From the NCBI GenBank assembly GCA_963731105.1, contig CAVSUM010000001.1, positions 62,001-126,000 on the forward strand: a stretch of DNA of 64,000 nucleotides, given 5' to 3'. Made by a program: the position numbers and the translations under genes. This DNA comes from RPQJ01 sp963731105. Its GTDB lineage: Bacteria > Pseudomonadota > Gammaproteobacteria > Steroidobacterales > Steroidobacteraceae. Positions 17,152 through 25,032 of this stretch are shown one piece after another. The notes under the pieces are model-generated. The model saw only the letters and a list, made by a program, of their open reading frames with translations, had not been told where the DNA came from and did no database searches. Numbering within the stretch: position 1 is the first letter of the stretch; the number at the start of each line of letters is the position of its first letter.

Positions 17152-17592
17152 TCACGCGCAGCCGGCGAACCCGTCCGCAGTCATCTTCGCCTCGTACGGC
17201 CCCGCGACCTGCGCACCGGGCACCAGCGCGGGCTTGACGCTGTCCCAGGCCTCGGGCTTGAGCACGATCAGCCAGCCGTTGCCGTACGGGTCGTCGTTGA
17301 CGAGGCTCGGCGTGGCGACCACTGCCTCGTTGACCGCGACCACTTCGCCGCCGGCCGCGACCTTGGCCGGGCCGACCCACTTGCCGGACTCGACGGTCGC
17401 GCACGACTTGCCGGCCTTCACTTCCTTGCCGACGCTCTTCGGCGTGAACGCCACCAGCTTGCCCGCCATCGCCGTGGCGATCGAAGTCATGCCGACGCGC
17501 ACCGTGCCGTCGCCGAGCTCCTTGAACCAGATCTGGTTCTCGACGTCGTACAGCAGGTCGTCGGGCAGGTTGCAACCCTTCACGGTGGGCAT
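17152..17592 (-). CDS. lbpA: Lipoate-binding protein LbpA (GcvH-like) of the sHdr system
   Basis: A 146-residue GcvH-like lipoyl carrier. The lipoyl-lysine is Lys71 in the motif VESGKWVGPAK, followed by GEVVAVNEAVV. The ATG has a GAGGAG site. LbpA is the dedicated lipoate protein of the sulfur-oxidising heterodisulfide-reductase-like pathway and is distinct from glycine-cleavage H protein. Its position behind hdrB2 and the presence of a lipS/lpl operon at 24.3-28.4 kb support this assignment over a glycine cleavage role; no gcvP or gcvT is present. Confidence 0.92.
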   Translation of the reverse strand: MPTVKGCNLPDDLLYDVENQIWFKELGDGTVRVGMTSIATAMAGKLVAFTPKSVGKEVKAGKSCATVESGKWVGPAKVAAGGEVVAVNEAVVATPSLVNDDPYGNGWLIVLKPEAWDSVKPALVPGAQVAGPYEAKMTADGFAGCA

Positions 17593-17603
17593 CGGAAATC
17601 TCC

Positions 17604-18038
17604 TCAGGCGGGATCGGGCGGCGCGGCATCCTGCCGCAGCGGACGCGAAGCACAGCAGAAATCGCCGAGCTCGCGGACCTGCAGCTTGCCGGCCACGAAC
17701 AGGAACAGGTGATTGGCGACCAGGGTCATCATGCGCAGGCGCTGCCCGGTATCGGGGTGCTGCGGCTCCAGGGTGACCAGGTTGTAATGATAAGCCAGCT
17801 CGCGACAGGTTTCGCGGCAGGCGTTGAAGCTCGGCTCGTCGGTGCAGCCCTGGCGGTGCAGCGCGAGCAGGCGGAAGCCCTCGCGTGCATCGCGCGTGGG
17901 CTCGAGGCCGCGTGCAAGCACCCAATGCTCGAGCACGTCCTCGCCGAGCGACAGCAGCTCCGGCGCGGCTTCAGCGCCCGGCGCGGGTTGCGCCGCAAGC
18001 GCCTCGAGACGCTGCTCGATGACGGCGAGCGGTCTCAC
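17604..18038 (-). CDS. Cys-rich protein of unknown function inside the sHdr operon
   Basis: A 144-residue predicted helical protein. The GTG start overlaps the (frame-corrected) hdrB2 TGA and the stop is 12 bases before lbpA, so it is an integral part of the operon. Cysteines are at residues 65, 74, 78, 128 and 129 (GCTDEP, CRETC, FCCASRP). The CxxxC plus CC arrangement could bind a metal cluster or act as a thiol relay. In the uncorrected sequence it appears fused to HdrB2 because of a frame break. I do not recognise a family, and it is not one of the core sHdr genes I know (C1, B1, A, hyp, C2, B2, lbpA). Confidence 0.7.
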   Translation of the reverse strand: MRPLAVIEQRLEALAAQPAPGAEAAPELLSLGEDVLEHWVLARGLEPTRDAREGFRLLALHRQGCTDEPSFNACRETCRELAYHYNLVTLEPQHPDTGQRLRMMTLVANHLFLFVAGKLQVRELGDFCCASRPLRQDAAPPDPA

Positions 18039-18971
18039 GCGATCCCCTTCTCCTTGAAGAACGCGAGCGAGTCCGAGATGTTCTCGTGCACGCCGACCTG
18101 CTTCGGCGACAAGGCCGAGCGCGAGGCCGAGCAGCTGCGTGAAGTACACGATCTTCACCGTGGTGGCCTGGCCGAACTTCTTCTCGGCGCGCACCTGGTG
18201 CATCTCGAGGCCGGAGTGGCAGGTCGGGCACTCGGTGGCGATCACCTCGGCGCCGGCCGCCTCGGCCGCGCGCAGGATGTTGAGCACGAGCTTGGTCGAG
18301 GTGTCGCTGTCGGAGAGCGTGTGCGCACCGCCGCAGCAGGCCGTCTTGAGCGGAAACTCGACGTTGACCGCGCCGGCCACCGCCAGCAGGTCGTCCATGT
18401 AGTGCGGCTTCGAGGTGGACTCGCTGCCCGGCCCCTGGTCCTTCTCCGGGAAGATGTGGCGCGGCCGCGTGTACATGCAGCCGTAATAGTTGGCGACCTT
18501 GAGGCCCTTGAGCGAGCCGCGCAGCCGCTTCTTCAGGCCTTCCTCCCCGATGCCATGCTTGATCCAGTCGAGCGCGTGGATGGTCTCGACCTGGCCCGCC
18601 TGGTAGGTGGCATGGCCGGCCTTCTTCGACAGCTTGTCCACCACCTCGGCGCTCGTGGGGTCGTGCGCGAGGTCGTACTCGGCCTTCTTCAGGTTGTGGT
18701 AGCAGCCGTTGCACGGCGCCATCACCACGTCCATCTGCATCTCGCTCGCCGCGATCGACATGACGCGCGACGAGAGGTAGGTCTGCAGCTTCGGGTCGAT
18801 GTTCTTCACTTCCATCGCGCCGCAGCAGTTCCAGTTCTTCACCTCGACGAGGTCGAGGCCGAGCGCCTTGCCGACCGCCGTGGTCGAGCGATTGTAGGAA
18901 TGCGCCGTGCCCTCGAGCGCGCAGCCCGGGTAGTAGGCGACCTTCTGGTACTTGGCCCGTGTCTCGCTCAT
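18035..18971 (-). CDS. hdrB2: sHdrB2, heterodisulfide reductase subunit B-like, frameshifted near C-terminus
   Basis: About 311 residues after correcting a break near 18108. It has two CCG domains: NWNCCGAMEV with PCNGCYHN in the N-terminal half, and TACCGGAHT with ECPTCHSGLEMH in the C-terminal half. These bind the noncubane [4Fe-4S] clusters typical of HdrB. The corrected tail reads SPKQVGVHENISDSLAFFK and stops at 18035-18037. The ATG overlaps the hdrC2 stop (ATGA). Part of the sHdr complex proposed to oxidise protein- or glutathione-bound sulfane sulfur to sulfite in the cytoplasm. Confidence 0.92.
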
Positions 18972-19762
18972 GACTTCGCCCCCTGCCCGGCGGCCGCCGG
19001 CTCCGCATCGCGCTGCGCCGCTGCGATCAGGCCGTCGAGCCCGAGGGCCCGGCGCCGCTTGTGTTCCTGCTCGTGCACGTATTCCTCGATCGCGGCGCGG
19101 GCACCCGACCAGCCGCTGGTGCTCGGCGCCACGACGGTGGCGAGCCCGAGCTTGGTGAGCATCGTGACCGGCAGGTGGCGCAGCATGCGCTTCACCATCT
19201 CGATCAGCCACGGCTGCCTGAGGTCCTGCCCGGTGCGCTTGAAGAAGCGCTGCATCACGCGCCCTTCCTCGATCTTGCCGCGCTGGAACACCTGCTCGGA
19301 GAACACCTCGTCGAACACCATCGACGGCGACTTCGGCACGTGGCCCTTGAGCTCCATCCAGTGCGACAGCGCCTTCATCACGCCCTCGGGCACCACGTCG
19401 CGCGGGCAGGCGTAGGTGCACTTGTTGCACGACACGCACTGCCAGATGATTTCCTTGTCGCGCAGGATCTCGGACTCCATCCCCAGCCGGATCAGGTAGA
19501 TCCAGTAGCGCGGGTTGAACTCCGGGTTGATGGCGTTGACCGTGCACGAGTTGGTGCACGAGCCGCATTGCCAGCAGCGGTGCACGTGCTCGCCGCCCGG
19601 CAGCGCCGCGATCTCGTCCTGCATGGCCTCGTTGTAGTCGGTGATCGCCCGCGACTTGATGAACGTGCTCCAGTGACCGGAGACGTCCACGCCGTCCACC
19701 ACCAGCTGGTCGTGCGTCTGCAGGTTCTCGGGGCGGATCAGCGATACTTCATGGATGGGCAT
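18968..19762 (-). CDS. hdrC2: sHdrC2, iron-sulfur subunit
   Basis: A 264-residue protein with two [4Fe-4S] motifs, CWQCGSCTNSC (about residues 63-73) and CVSCNKCTYACP (about residues 109-120), the HdrC signature. The C-terminal ~130 residues are basic and helical. The stop overlaps the hdrB2 ATG. It transfers electrons between HdrA and HdrB2 in the sHdr complex. Confidence 0.92.
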   Translation of the reverse strand: MPIHEVSLIRPENLQTHDQLVVDGVDVSGHWSTFIKSRAITDYNEAMQDEIAALPGGEHVHRCWQCGSCTNSCTVNAINPEFNPRYWIYLIRLGMESEILRDKEIIWQCVSCNKCTYACPRDVVPEGVMKALSHWMELKGHVPKSPSMVFDEVFSEQVFQRGKIEEGRVMQRFFKRTGQDLRQPWLIEMVKRMLRHLPVTMLTKLGLATVVAPSTSGWSGARAAIEEYVHEQEHKRRRALGLDGLIAAAQRDAEPAAAGQGAKS

Positions 19763-19774
19763 TGCCTGGCCTCG

Positions 19775-20614
19775 TCAATCCCGGTGTCGGGGAGCCACGC
19801 CGGTGTAGGCCTCGCGGGCCTCGCCGTCGATGGCCGCGAAACGCGCCCGCCCGTCCGCGGCGCGGACGCCGTCGAGCCCGAGCAGGCGGCGGGTGTGCTG
19901 CATGGAATCCTCGGGCGCGGAGAAATCGGCGCGCAGGTAGCTGCCGCCCTGCTCGCAGATGTACTCGGCATAGACCTGCGCGCAGACCATGTCGACCATC
20001 TGCACCACGTCGCGGAACACGCCGTTGGTGGACAGGAACTGCGCGATCTCCTCGCGCAGCACCAGGAAGGTCGCATAGTCGTCGCCCGCCGCGATCGTCA
20101 CGTGGTCGACGTCGGGCCCGTACCAGATCTCGCGCAGCACGCCGGTGTTGGCCTCGCGATCCCACACCCAGCGCGTCATCAGCGGATAGCGCTCCGGGTC
20201 GAGGTTGTGCAGCAGCTCGGCCGCGAGGTCGCGGGTCCAGCGGTGGCGATCGTCCTGCGGGAAGGCGGCGCAGAAACGTGCGATGCGCTCGTCGGTGCCG
20301 GAGGTGTCGCTGGTCGGCTCGAGCAGCTCCTCGAGCGCGCGGCGCAGCGACGTGTACGACGGCTCCTCGAGCCACGGCACGATGCGTCGGCGCACGGTCG
20401 GCATGAACGCGCACAGCGGACGGATCGCTTCGACGTCGAGGCGCCGCGGCCCGGCGCCGTCGGCGGCCAGCGCCTCGCGGAACACCGCCGACTTGAGCTT
20501 GAGCGCGTCCATGTAGCGCTCGATGCCGCCGTGCGTGTCGGCGCCCGCGACCAGGGCCTCGAGTGCACGCCGCAGCCGCGGCCCGCTCAGGTCCAGCCGC
20601 GGGCGATCCGGCAC
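19775..20614 (-). CDS. Conserved sHdr-cluster protein (hyp) between hdrA and hdrC2
   Basis: A 279-residue protein with no membrane segment, signal peptide or cysteine cluster. It begins at GTG 20612-20614 with AAGGCGAG about ten bases upstream; an ATG further up is out of frame. In known sHdr operons a hypothetical gene occupies exactly this position between hdrA and hdrC2, so it is a conserved component of unknown role. Acidic and aromatic patches are visible (REIWYGPDVDHVTIAAGDDY). It may be structural or regulatory within the complex (inference). Confidence 0.8.
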   Translation of the reverse strand: MPDRPRLDLSGPRLRRALEALVAGADTHGGIERYMDALKLKSAVFREALAADGAGPRRLDVEAIRPLCAFMPTVRRRIVPWLEEPSYTSLRRALEELLEPTSDTSGTDERIARFCAAFPQDDRHRWTRDLAAELLHNLDPERYPLMTRWVWDREANTGVLREIWYGPDVDHVTIAAGDDYATFLVLREEIAQFLSTNGVFRDVVQMVDMVCAQVYAEYICEQGGSYLRADFSAPEDSMQHTRRLLGLDGVRAADGRARFAAIDGEAREAYTGVAPRHRD

Positions 20615-20659
20615 GCCGGCACGCTCGCCTTTTGCGCCCGTCCGAACATCGGCTGGCCG

Positions 20660-21706
20660 TCAGGCGCTCGCGCGCATCGGCTGCATGAAGCCGAGCGCGG
20701 CCAGGGCCGCGGCACCGCCCTGCGCAATCGAGTCGTCGATGGTCTCGGGACCGGTGGCCGCACCGGCGACGAACACGCCCGGACGCGAGGTCTCGGCCGT
20801 GTTGCCGTAGGCGTTGCCGCGTCCCACGTAGCCGTGGCGCTCGAGCTCGACGCCGAAGGTGGTGGCGAGCGCCGGATTCTCGACGTTCGGGTCCATGCCG
20901 ATGGCGTGCACCACCATGTCGAACGGGATCGTGATCGGCCGCTTGACCAGCGTGTCCTCGCCCTTCACCACCAGCTTCTCGCCGTCCGAGGTGACCTCGG
21001 CGATGCGCGCCTTGATGTACTTGACCTTGAACTCTTCCTGGCTCTTCCAGTAGTACTTGGTCTCGTACAGGCCGAAGGTGCGGATGTCCATGTAGTAGAT
21101 GTAGACGTGGCAGTCCGGCAGCTCTTCGCGGATCTCCATCGCCATGTTGGCGGAGACCGTGCAGCAGATCTTCGAGCACCACTCGCGGCCGATCTGGCGG
21201 TCGCGCGAGCCGACGCACAGCAGGATCGCCACGCGCTTCGGCTTGCGGCCGTCCGACGGACAGCGCACGCCCTTGCCCGACGAGATCATCTGCTCCACCT
21301 GCGTGGTGGTGACCACGTCCGGGAAGGTGCCGAAGCCCCACTCGGGCTTGTTGACCGAGTCGAAGTGCGTGAAGCCGGTGGCGAGGATCGCCGCACCCGC
21401 CTCGAAGCTGCGGCCGTCGGACACCTGCACCGCGAACGCGCCGGGGCTGCCCGCGAACGACGTCACTTTCGCGCCGGTGTGCACCTCGACCAGCGGGTCC
21501 TTGACGACCCGGTCGACCATGCCGCCGATCGCGTCCCGGGCCCACTCCCCGGACGGCACCAGCTTGGCGTAGCCGGAGAGGATGGGCGCGCCGCCGAGGC
21601 GGTCCGCCTTCTCCACCAGTACGCTCGGTTGTCCGACACGCGCGAGCGCATGCGCGGCCGAAAGGCCCGCTGGCCCGCCCCCGACGATCAGGATTGGCTT
21701 GCTCAT
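20660..21706 (-). CDS. hdrA: sHdrA, FAD-binding subunit
   Basis: A 348-residue flavoprotein. The Rossmann FAD motif GGGPAG is at residues 9-14, and a second GATxGP-like segment (VAGAATGPETIDDS) lies near the C-terminus. Cysteines 149, 164, 177, 181 and 182 (CVGSRDR and CSKICC) surround the cluster site found in HdrA. Much shorter than methanogen HdrA, as expected for the sulfur-oxidiser form. The ATG overlaps the hdrB1 stop by four bases. It is thought to pass electrons from the sulfur-oxidising centres to a downstream acceptor such as NAD+ or a quinone link. Confidence 0.93.
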   Translation of the reverse strand: MSKPILIVGGGPAGLSAAHALARVGQPSVLVEKADRLGGAPILSGYAKLVPSGEWARDAIGGMVDRVVKDPLVEVHTGAKVTSFAGSPGAFAVQVSDGRSFEAGAAILATGFTHFDSVNKPEWGFGTFPDVVTTTQVEQMISSGKGVRCPSDGRKPKRVAILLCVGSRDRQIGREWCSKICCTVSANMAMEIREELPDCHVYIYYMDIRTFGLYETKYYWKSQEEFKVKYIKARIAEVTSDGEKLVVKGEDTLVKRPITIPFDMVVHAIGMDPNVENPALATTFGVELERHGYVGRGNAYGNTAETSRPGVFVAGAATGPETIDDSIAQGGAAALAALGFMQPMRASA

Positions 21707-23067
21707 GGTGTTGCTGTGATCCGCTTGTAGCCCGGGCCCGAGGTGATCGCACGGCGCGGGTCATAGAGGGTTTCGAACTTGCCTGCGGCGACCTCCTTCA
21801 GGTACGCCTCGAACTCCGCCTTCTTCGCCTGCCAGTCGATACCGAGCTTCTCCATCAGCGTCTCGGTCGAGGAGGCATGCCAGTGGGACTGGACGATCTT
21901 GTACGGGTGCGCGCCGCACACCAGCGCCGCGAACTGGCAGTCCGCGAGCACCGGCACGTCGACCGGGCGATCGCCGGCCCTGCTGATCCACTGGTTCTTG
22001 TCGAGCGTGGTGATGCAGCCGGTGTCGTGGCCGATCATGACGTCGGTGCGCGCCTCGTCCTGCACCACGCGCAGCTTGCGGTCGATCGCGAACGAGCGCG
22101 TGAACTCGCGCTCGGAGATGATGTGGCGGAAGCCGAAGCCGCAGCAGTCGTACCAGGTCTTGTAGTCGATGACCTGCGTGCCGAGCGACTCCATGATGCC
22201 GGTCGAGACCGCGACGCGGTTGCCGTCGAGCACCGTGTCGTCGTAGATCACGTCCTCCGGCACCATCTTGTAGACGTGGCAGGCGGGGTGGATCGTGGAG
22301 CGGATGTGGCTGGCGTCGATGACCTGCCGCTCGGCGATCTTCGCGCGCATGACGTGCACCCACTCCGAGTAGTGCACCACCTCCTCCGGGATCAGCAGCT
22401 TGCCGTCCACGAGGCGGCCGAGCTTGCCGAGGATCTTCTTCACGCTCTCGCGCAGCTTCGCCGAGCGCAGCAGGTAACCGCGCACTTCCTTGTAGTTGCC
22501 GAACGAGGTGCCGCAGTGCACCAGCGGGTAGTAGTAGCCCTCGGGCAGGCCCTGCGCCTTCGCGGAGACGTACGCCTGGTGGAAGTTGCGCAGGAACACC
22601 GCCGCGAGGCTCTCGATGTTGCCGATCCCCGAGCCGTGGTAGTTCCACGCCGTGCAGGAAGTCTGGTCGGTCTCGTCGAGGTACTCGGTGCCGAGCTGGT
22701 TCATGAGCCACAGCAGCGACGCCGGGTAGCCCGGGATGTTGCCGCACTGGCCGCAGGACTTGTGGTGCCACAGCCGCGAGGTCGGGATCTTCTTGTCCCA
22801 GCCATACAGCGTCTTGGTCATCACCGGCTGGTGTTCGTCGCCGACCCGGTGGACGACGATCTCGCCCTCCTTCTCGAGCGACCACATCAGGTCGCGCACG
22901 TCCTCGACGCGGTCCTTCTGGGTGAGCATCGAGCGCTTGTTGACCACCTGCTCGACCCAGACGGTCGCCACACGCGCATCGTCGCTGTTCAACTTCGCAT
23001 CACGCCACTCCGGGCCGTGGCCCGTGAAGCGCTCGCCGGGGGCCGGGGTCTTGTTGTCCGTCGTCAT
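21703..23067 (-). CDS. hdrB1: sHdrB1, heterodisulfide reductase subunit B-like
   Basis: A 454-residue protein, longer than classical HdrB and matching the B1 form of sHdr clusters. The N-terminal half has SCGQCGNIPGYPAS and HCGTSFGNY. The C-terminal half has the CCG-type sequence WYDCCGFGFRHI and a later GHDTGCITTLDKNQ. The ATG is preceded by GGAGGAGGACTGACC, which overlaps the hdrC1 3' end. Probable active subunit pair with HdrC1 in the sHdr complex. Confidence 0.92.
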   Translation of the reverse strand: MTTDNKTPAPGERFTGHGPEWRDAKLNSDDARVATVWVEQVVNKRSMLTQKDRVEDVRDLMWSLEKEGEIVVHRVGDEHQPVMTKTLYGWDKKIPTSRLWHHKSCGQCGNIPGYPASLLWLMNQLGTEYLDETDQTSCTAWNYHGSGIGNIESLAAVFLRNFHQAYVSAKAQGLPEGYYYPLVHCGTSFGNYKEVRGYLLRSAKLRESVKKILGKLGRLVDGKLLIPEEVVHYSEWVHVMRAKIAERQVIDASHIRSTIHPACHVYKMVPEDVIYDDTVLDGNRVAVSTGIMESLGTQVIDYKTWYDCCGFGFRHIISEREFTRSFAIDRKLRVVQDEARTDVMIGHDTGCITTLDKNQWISRAGDRPVDVPVLADCQFAALVCGAHPYKIVQSHWHASSTETLMEKLGIDWQAKKAEFEAYLKEVAAGKFETLYDPRRAITSGPGYKRITATP

Positions 23068-23070
23068 TGG

Positions 23071-23813
23071 TCAGTCCTCCTCCTGTTCCTCGAGCCACTC
23101 TTCGAGCTCGTCGCGCTTCTCGTCCATGATGTCGCGATGACGTCATGGAGGTTCTTGTCGATGGTCTTCAGGCTGCCGAGCACGCCGGTCTCTTCCCAGA
23201 TGGTGTAGAGCTCGACCGACGTCTTGAGATTCACTTCCCAGGCGGTCTTGGTGGTGTGCAGCGTGGGCATCGGGATCGCCTTGCGCAGCACCGCGAGCGG
23301 GGCGTCCACCTTCGAGATGTTCGGCCCCCAGTCCGGGAAGCCGTCCTTGGTGATCATGTCCGGCGACAGCTGGTTGCCGGTCGAGATCAGCTTGAGCATG
23401 ACGCGGCTGAACGGCCGGAGCACGTTCTTCGCCGATTCCATGCCGTGCTTGATCGCCACCTCGCGCATCAGCATCACGAGCCCGCCGGGGGAATTGCCGA
23501 ACGGGCAGCGCGCCGCGCAGGTGTAGCACTGGGCGCAGGCCCAGATCTTCTCCTGCATGGAGTCGTAGATGCCCTCGAGGTTCTCGGTCCACAGCAGCTG
23601 CACGATCTCGCGCGGACTGTAGTCGTAGTAGTGGGCCGACGGGCAGGTGGCGGTGCAGATGCCGCAGTTCAGGCAGCCGTTCAGCTCGTGGTCGAAGCGC
23701 ATGTCCGCCTGGATGTCGGCGAAAATGGCCTCGAGCTTCTCGCGCGGAACCGCCGGCGCGTCCGACACCGGGTCGCCGATGAACTCCTGCACGCGCGTGC
23801 CAGCGTGTTCCAT
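23071..23813 (-). CDS. hdrC1: sHdrC1, iron-sulfur subunit, frameshifted at the C-terminus
   Basis: About 247 residues. Two [4Fe-4S] motifs are present: CLNCGICTATCP (about residues 47-58) and CAQCYTCAARCP (about 92-103). Near 23136 one base appears to be missing. The next frame continues DIMDEKRDELEEWLEEQEED and stops at 23071-23073, an acidic tail that fits better than the basic out-of-frame end. It pairs with HdrB1. Its start lies 34 bases downstream of the dsrE3 stop. Confidence 0.9.
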
Positions 23814-23847
23814 GCTTCCCCCCGGGCCGCGCCTGGGCCCAGAACAG

Positions 23848-24225
23848 TCAGTACGTGAGGACCTTGGCGTCGGTCTCCATCACTTCCTCGATCAGGTGCG
23901 CGCCGCCGACGATGCCGGCGCACTCCGGGATCAGGTCGTCCTTGCCCATGTCGAACAGGTCGAGGTTCGGCGAGCAGCAATAGAACTTCACGCCCGCCTC
24001 GTGGGCGTCCTTGATGAAGTCGTAGACGGTCTTGGGCGAGCCTTCCTTGACCACCAGGCTCTCCGCGACGCCCTTCTTCATCAGCCGGCCCGAGGTCGCC
24101 GTGCAGATCACGTCCACCTCGTACTCCATCGCCGCGGCGACGGTGGCCTGGAAGATCGGCGCGCCGAGTTCCTCGCCGTTGCGCGGGTCGGTGTTCGCCA
24201 TGATGATGATCAGCTTGCCGGCCAT
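23848..24225 (-). CDS. dsrE3: DsrE3-type sulfurtransferase heading the sHdr operon
   Basis: A 125-residue DsrE/DsrF-fold protein. It starts at ATG 24225, with CGGAGC nine bases upstream; a longer upstream reading has no ribosome site. The pair Cys83-Cys84 in KFYCCSPNLDLF and Cys41 in VICTATSG are visible. Cys83/84 correspond in position to the sulfur-carrying cysteines I recall for DsrE3A. These proteins exchange sulfane sulfur with TusA and deliver it towards sHdr. First gene of the leftward sulfur operon, with an exact ATTAG-N6-CTAAT palindrome 56 bases upstream. Confidence 0.9.
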   Translation of the reverse strand: MAGKLIIIMANTDPRNGEELGAPIFQATVAAAMEYEVDVICTATSGRLMKKGVAESLVVKEGSPKTVYDFIKDAHEAGVKFYCCSPNLDLFDMGKDDLIPECAGIVGGAHLIEEVMETDAKVLTY

Positions 24226-24280
24226 GTGCTTTGCTCCGTCGACGATGGTGCGCCGCAGCACGGAGTTCGCGCTGCGATGT

Positions 24281-24296
24281 ATTAGCGCACCCTAAT
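24281..24296. promoter_or_regulatory. Operator-like palindrome ATTAG-N6-CTAAT upstream of dsrE3
   Basis: ATTAG (24281-24285), six bases CGCACC, CTAAT (24292-24296). It lies 56 bases before the dsrE3 start in otherwise GC-rich DNA and is identical in arms and spacing to the site at 53492-53507 before the psr-like operon. Likely ArsR-type repressor binding site for the sHdr operon (inference). Confidence 0.6.
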
Positions 24297-24338
24297 TAAA
24301 TTGCGCGCCGCTGACAATACGTGTCGCCTTCGCCGCCG

Positions 24339-25032
24339 TCAGTCCATCAGCCGCAGGATCCGGACCACGCCGGTCATGATTGGCACCAGCGCGTCCTCGA
24401 GCGCGGTCTGCACCTCGCGCAGGCGCGCCAGCGTCGGCCCGGGATCCGCGGGCGCCTCCTCGAATTCCATGATCAGGTCCTCGATGATCGCCGCCTTGAC
24501 GCCCGGGTGCCCGGTGAAACCGAGCGCGTTCGCACCGACCTGGAACAGCGCCGGATGGCCGCCCGAGTCCACCGCGAGGATCCGCGCGTCCGGTGGCGGG
24601 AGCGGCCGGTCCCGACCGTAGATGACCAGCGGATAGCGCTCCGGCAGGAAGCCGTCGAGCGCGTCCGCGTCGACACGTCTTGCCTCCCCGACCTCGAACC
24701 TGAGGTCGGTCTGCTCCACCGCGCCACCCGCCATGATGGACAAAAGCTGTGCGCCCAGCCCGATCCCGAGGACTCGGCAGGCCCTTCTGCAGCGCCGCCT
24801 TCGTGAGCGTGAGTTCCTCGATCAGGGTCGGCACGTTGCGGCCGCCGGCGCTGCCCCAGGGCCCGCCGCCGAGCAGCACCAGCCCGTCGAGCAACTGGCC
24901 GGCCTTCGGCACGCGCCCGCCGGCCGCGAACGGCCGCGAGTAGCGGAAGCGGATGCGCCGGCCCTCCAGGTGGTCCTCGATCAGCCCGAGGTACTCGGCC
25001 GACGTGTGCTGGATGACCGCCAGGGTCTTCAT
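24339..25032 (-). CDS. Class I glutamine amidotransferase-like protein of the lipoate cluster, nucleophile missing, frameshifted
   Basis: About 230 residues across a break near 24775. The fold is the class I amidotransferase: start MKTLAVIQHTSAEYLGLIEDH, the loop GGGPWGS, and the elbow region that should read G-x-C-x-G. Here the elbow is GIGLGAQ, so the nucleophilic cysteine is glycine. The codon there is GGG and no single indel would restore Cys. Such gat genes accompany the sHdr-linked lipoate ligase and lipS genes. A non-catalytic or scaffolding role is possible. The ATG overlaps the ligase stop by four bases. Confidence 0.75.

Noticed and set aside
17152..17592. Glycine cleavage H protein.
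   Set aside because: No gcvT or gcvP nearby; embedded in the sHdr operon with a dedicated lipS/lpl operon, so LbpA fits better.
17604..19568. An apparent fusion of HdrB2 with the downstream Cys-rich protein.
   Set aside because: The conserved HdrB2 tail and stop are present after a one-base shift, and the following gene has its own overlapping GTG.
19061..21730. An 889-codon plus-strand frame opposite hdrC2-hyp-hdrA.
   Set aside because: Shadow of the sHdr genes, no recognisable domains, composition typical of reverse frames in high-GC DNA.
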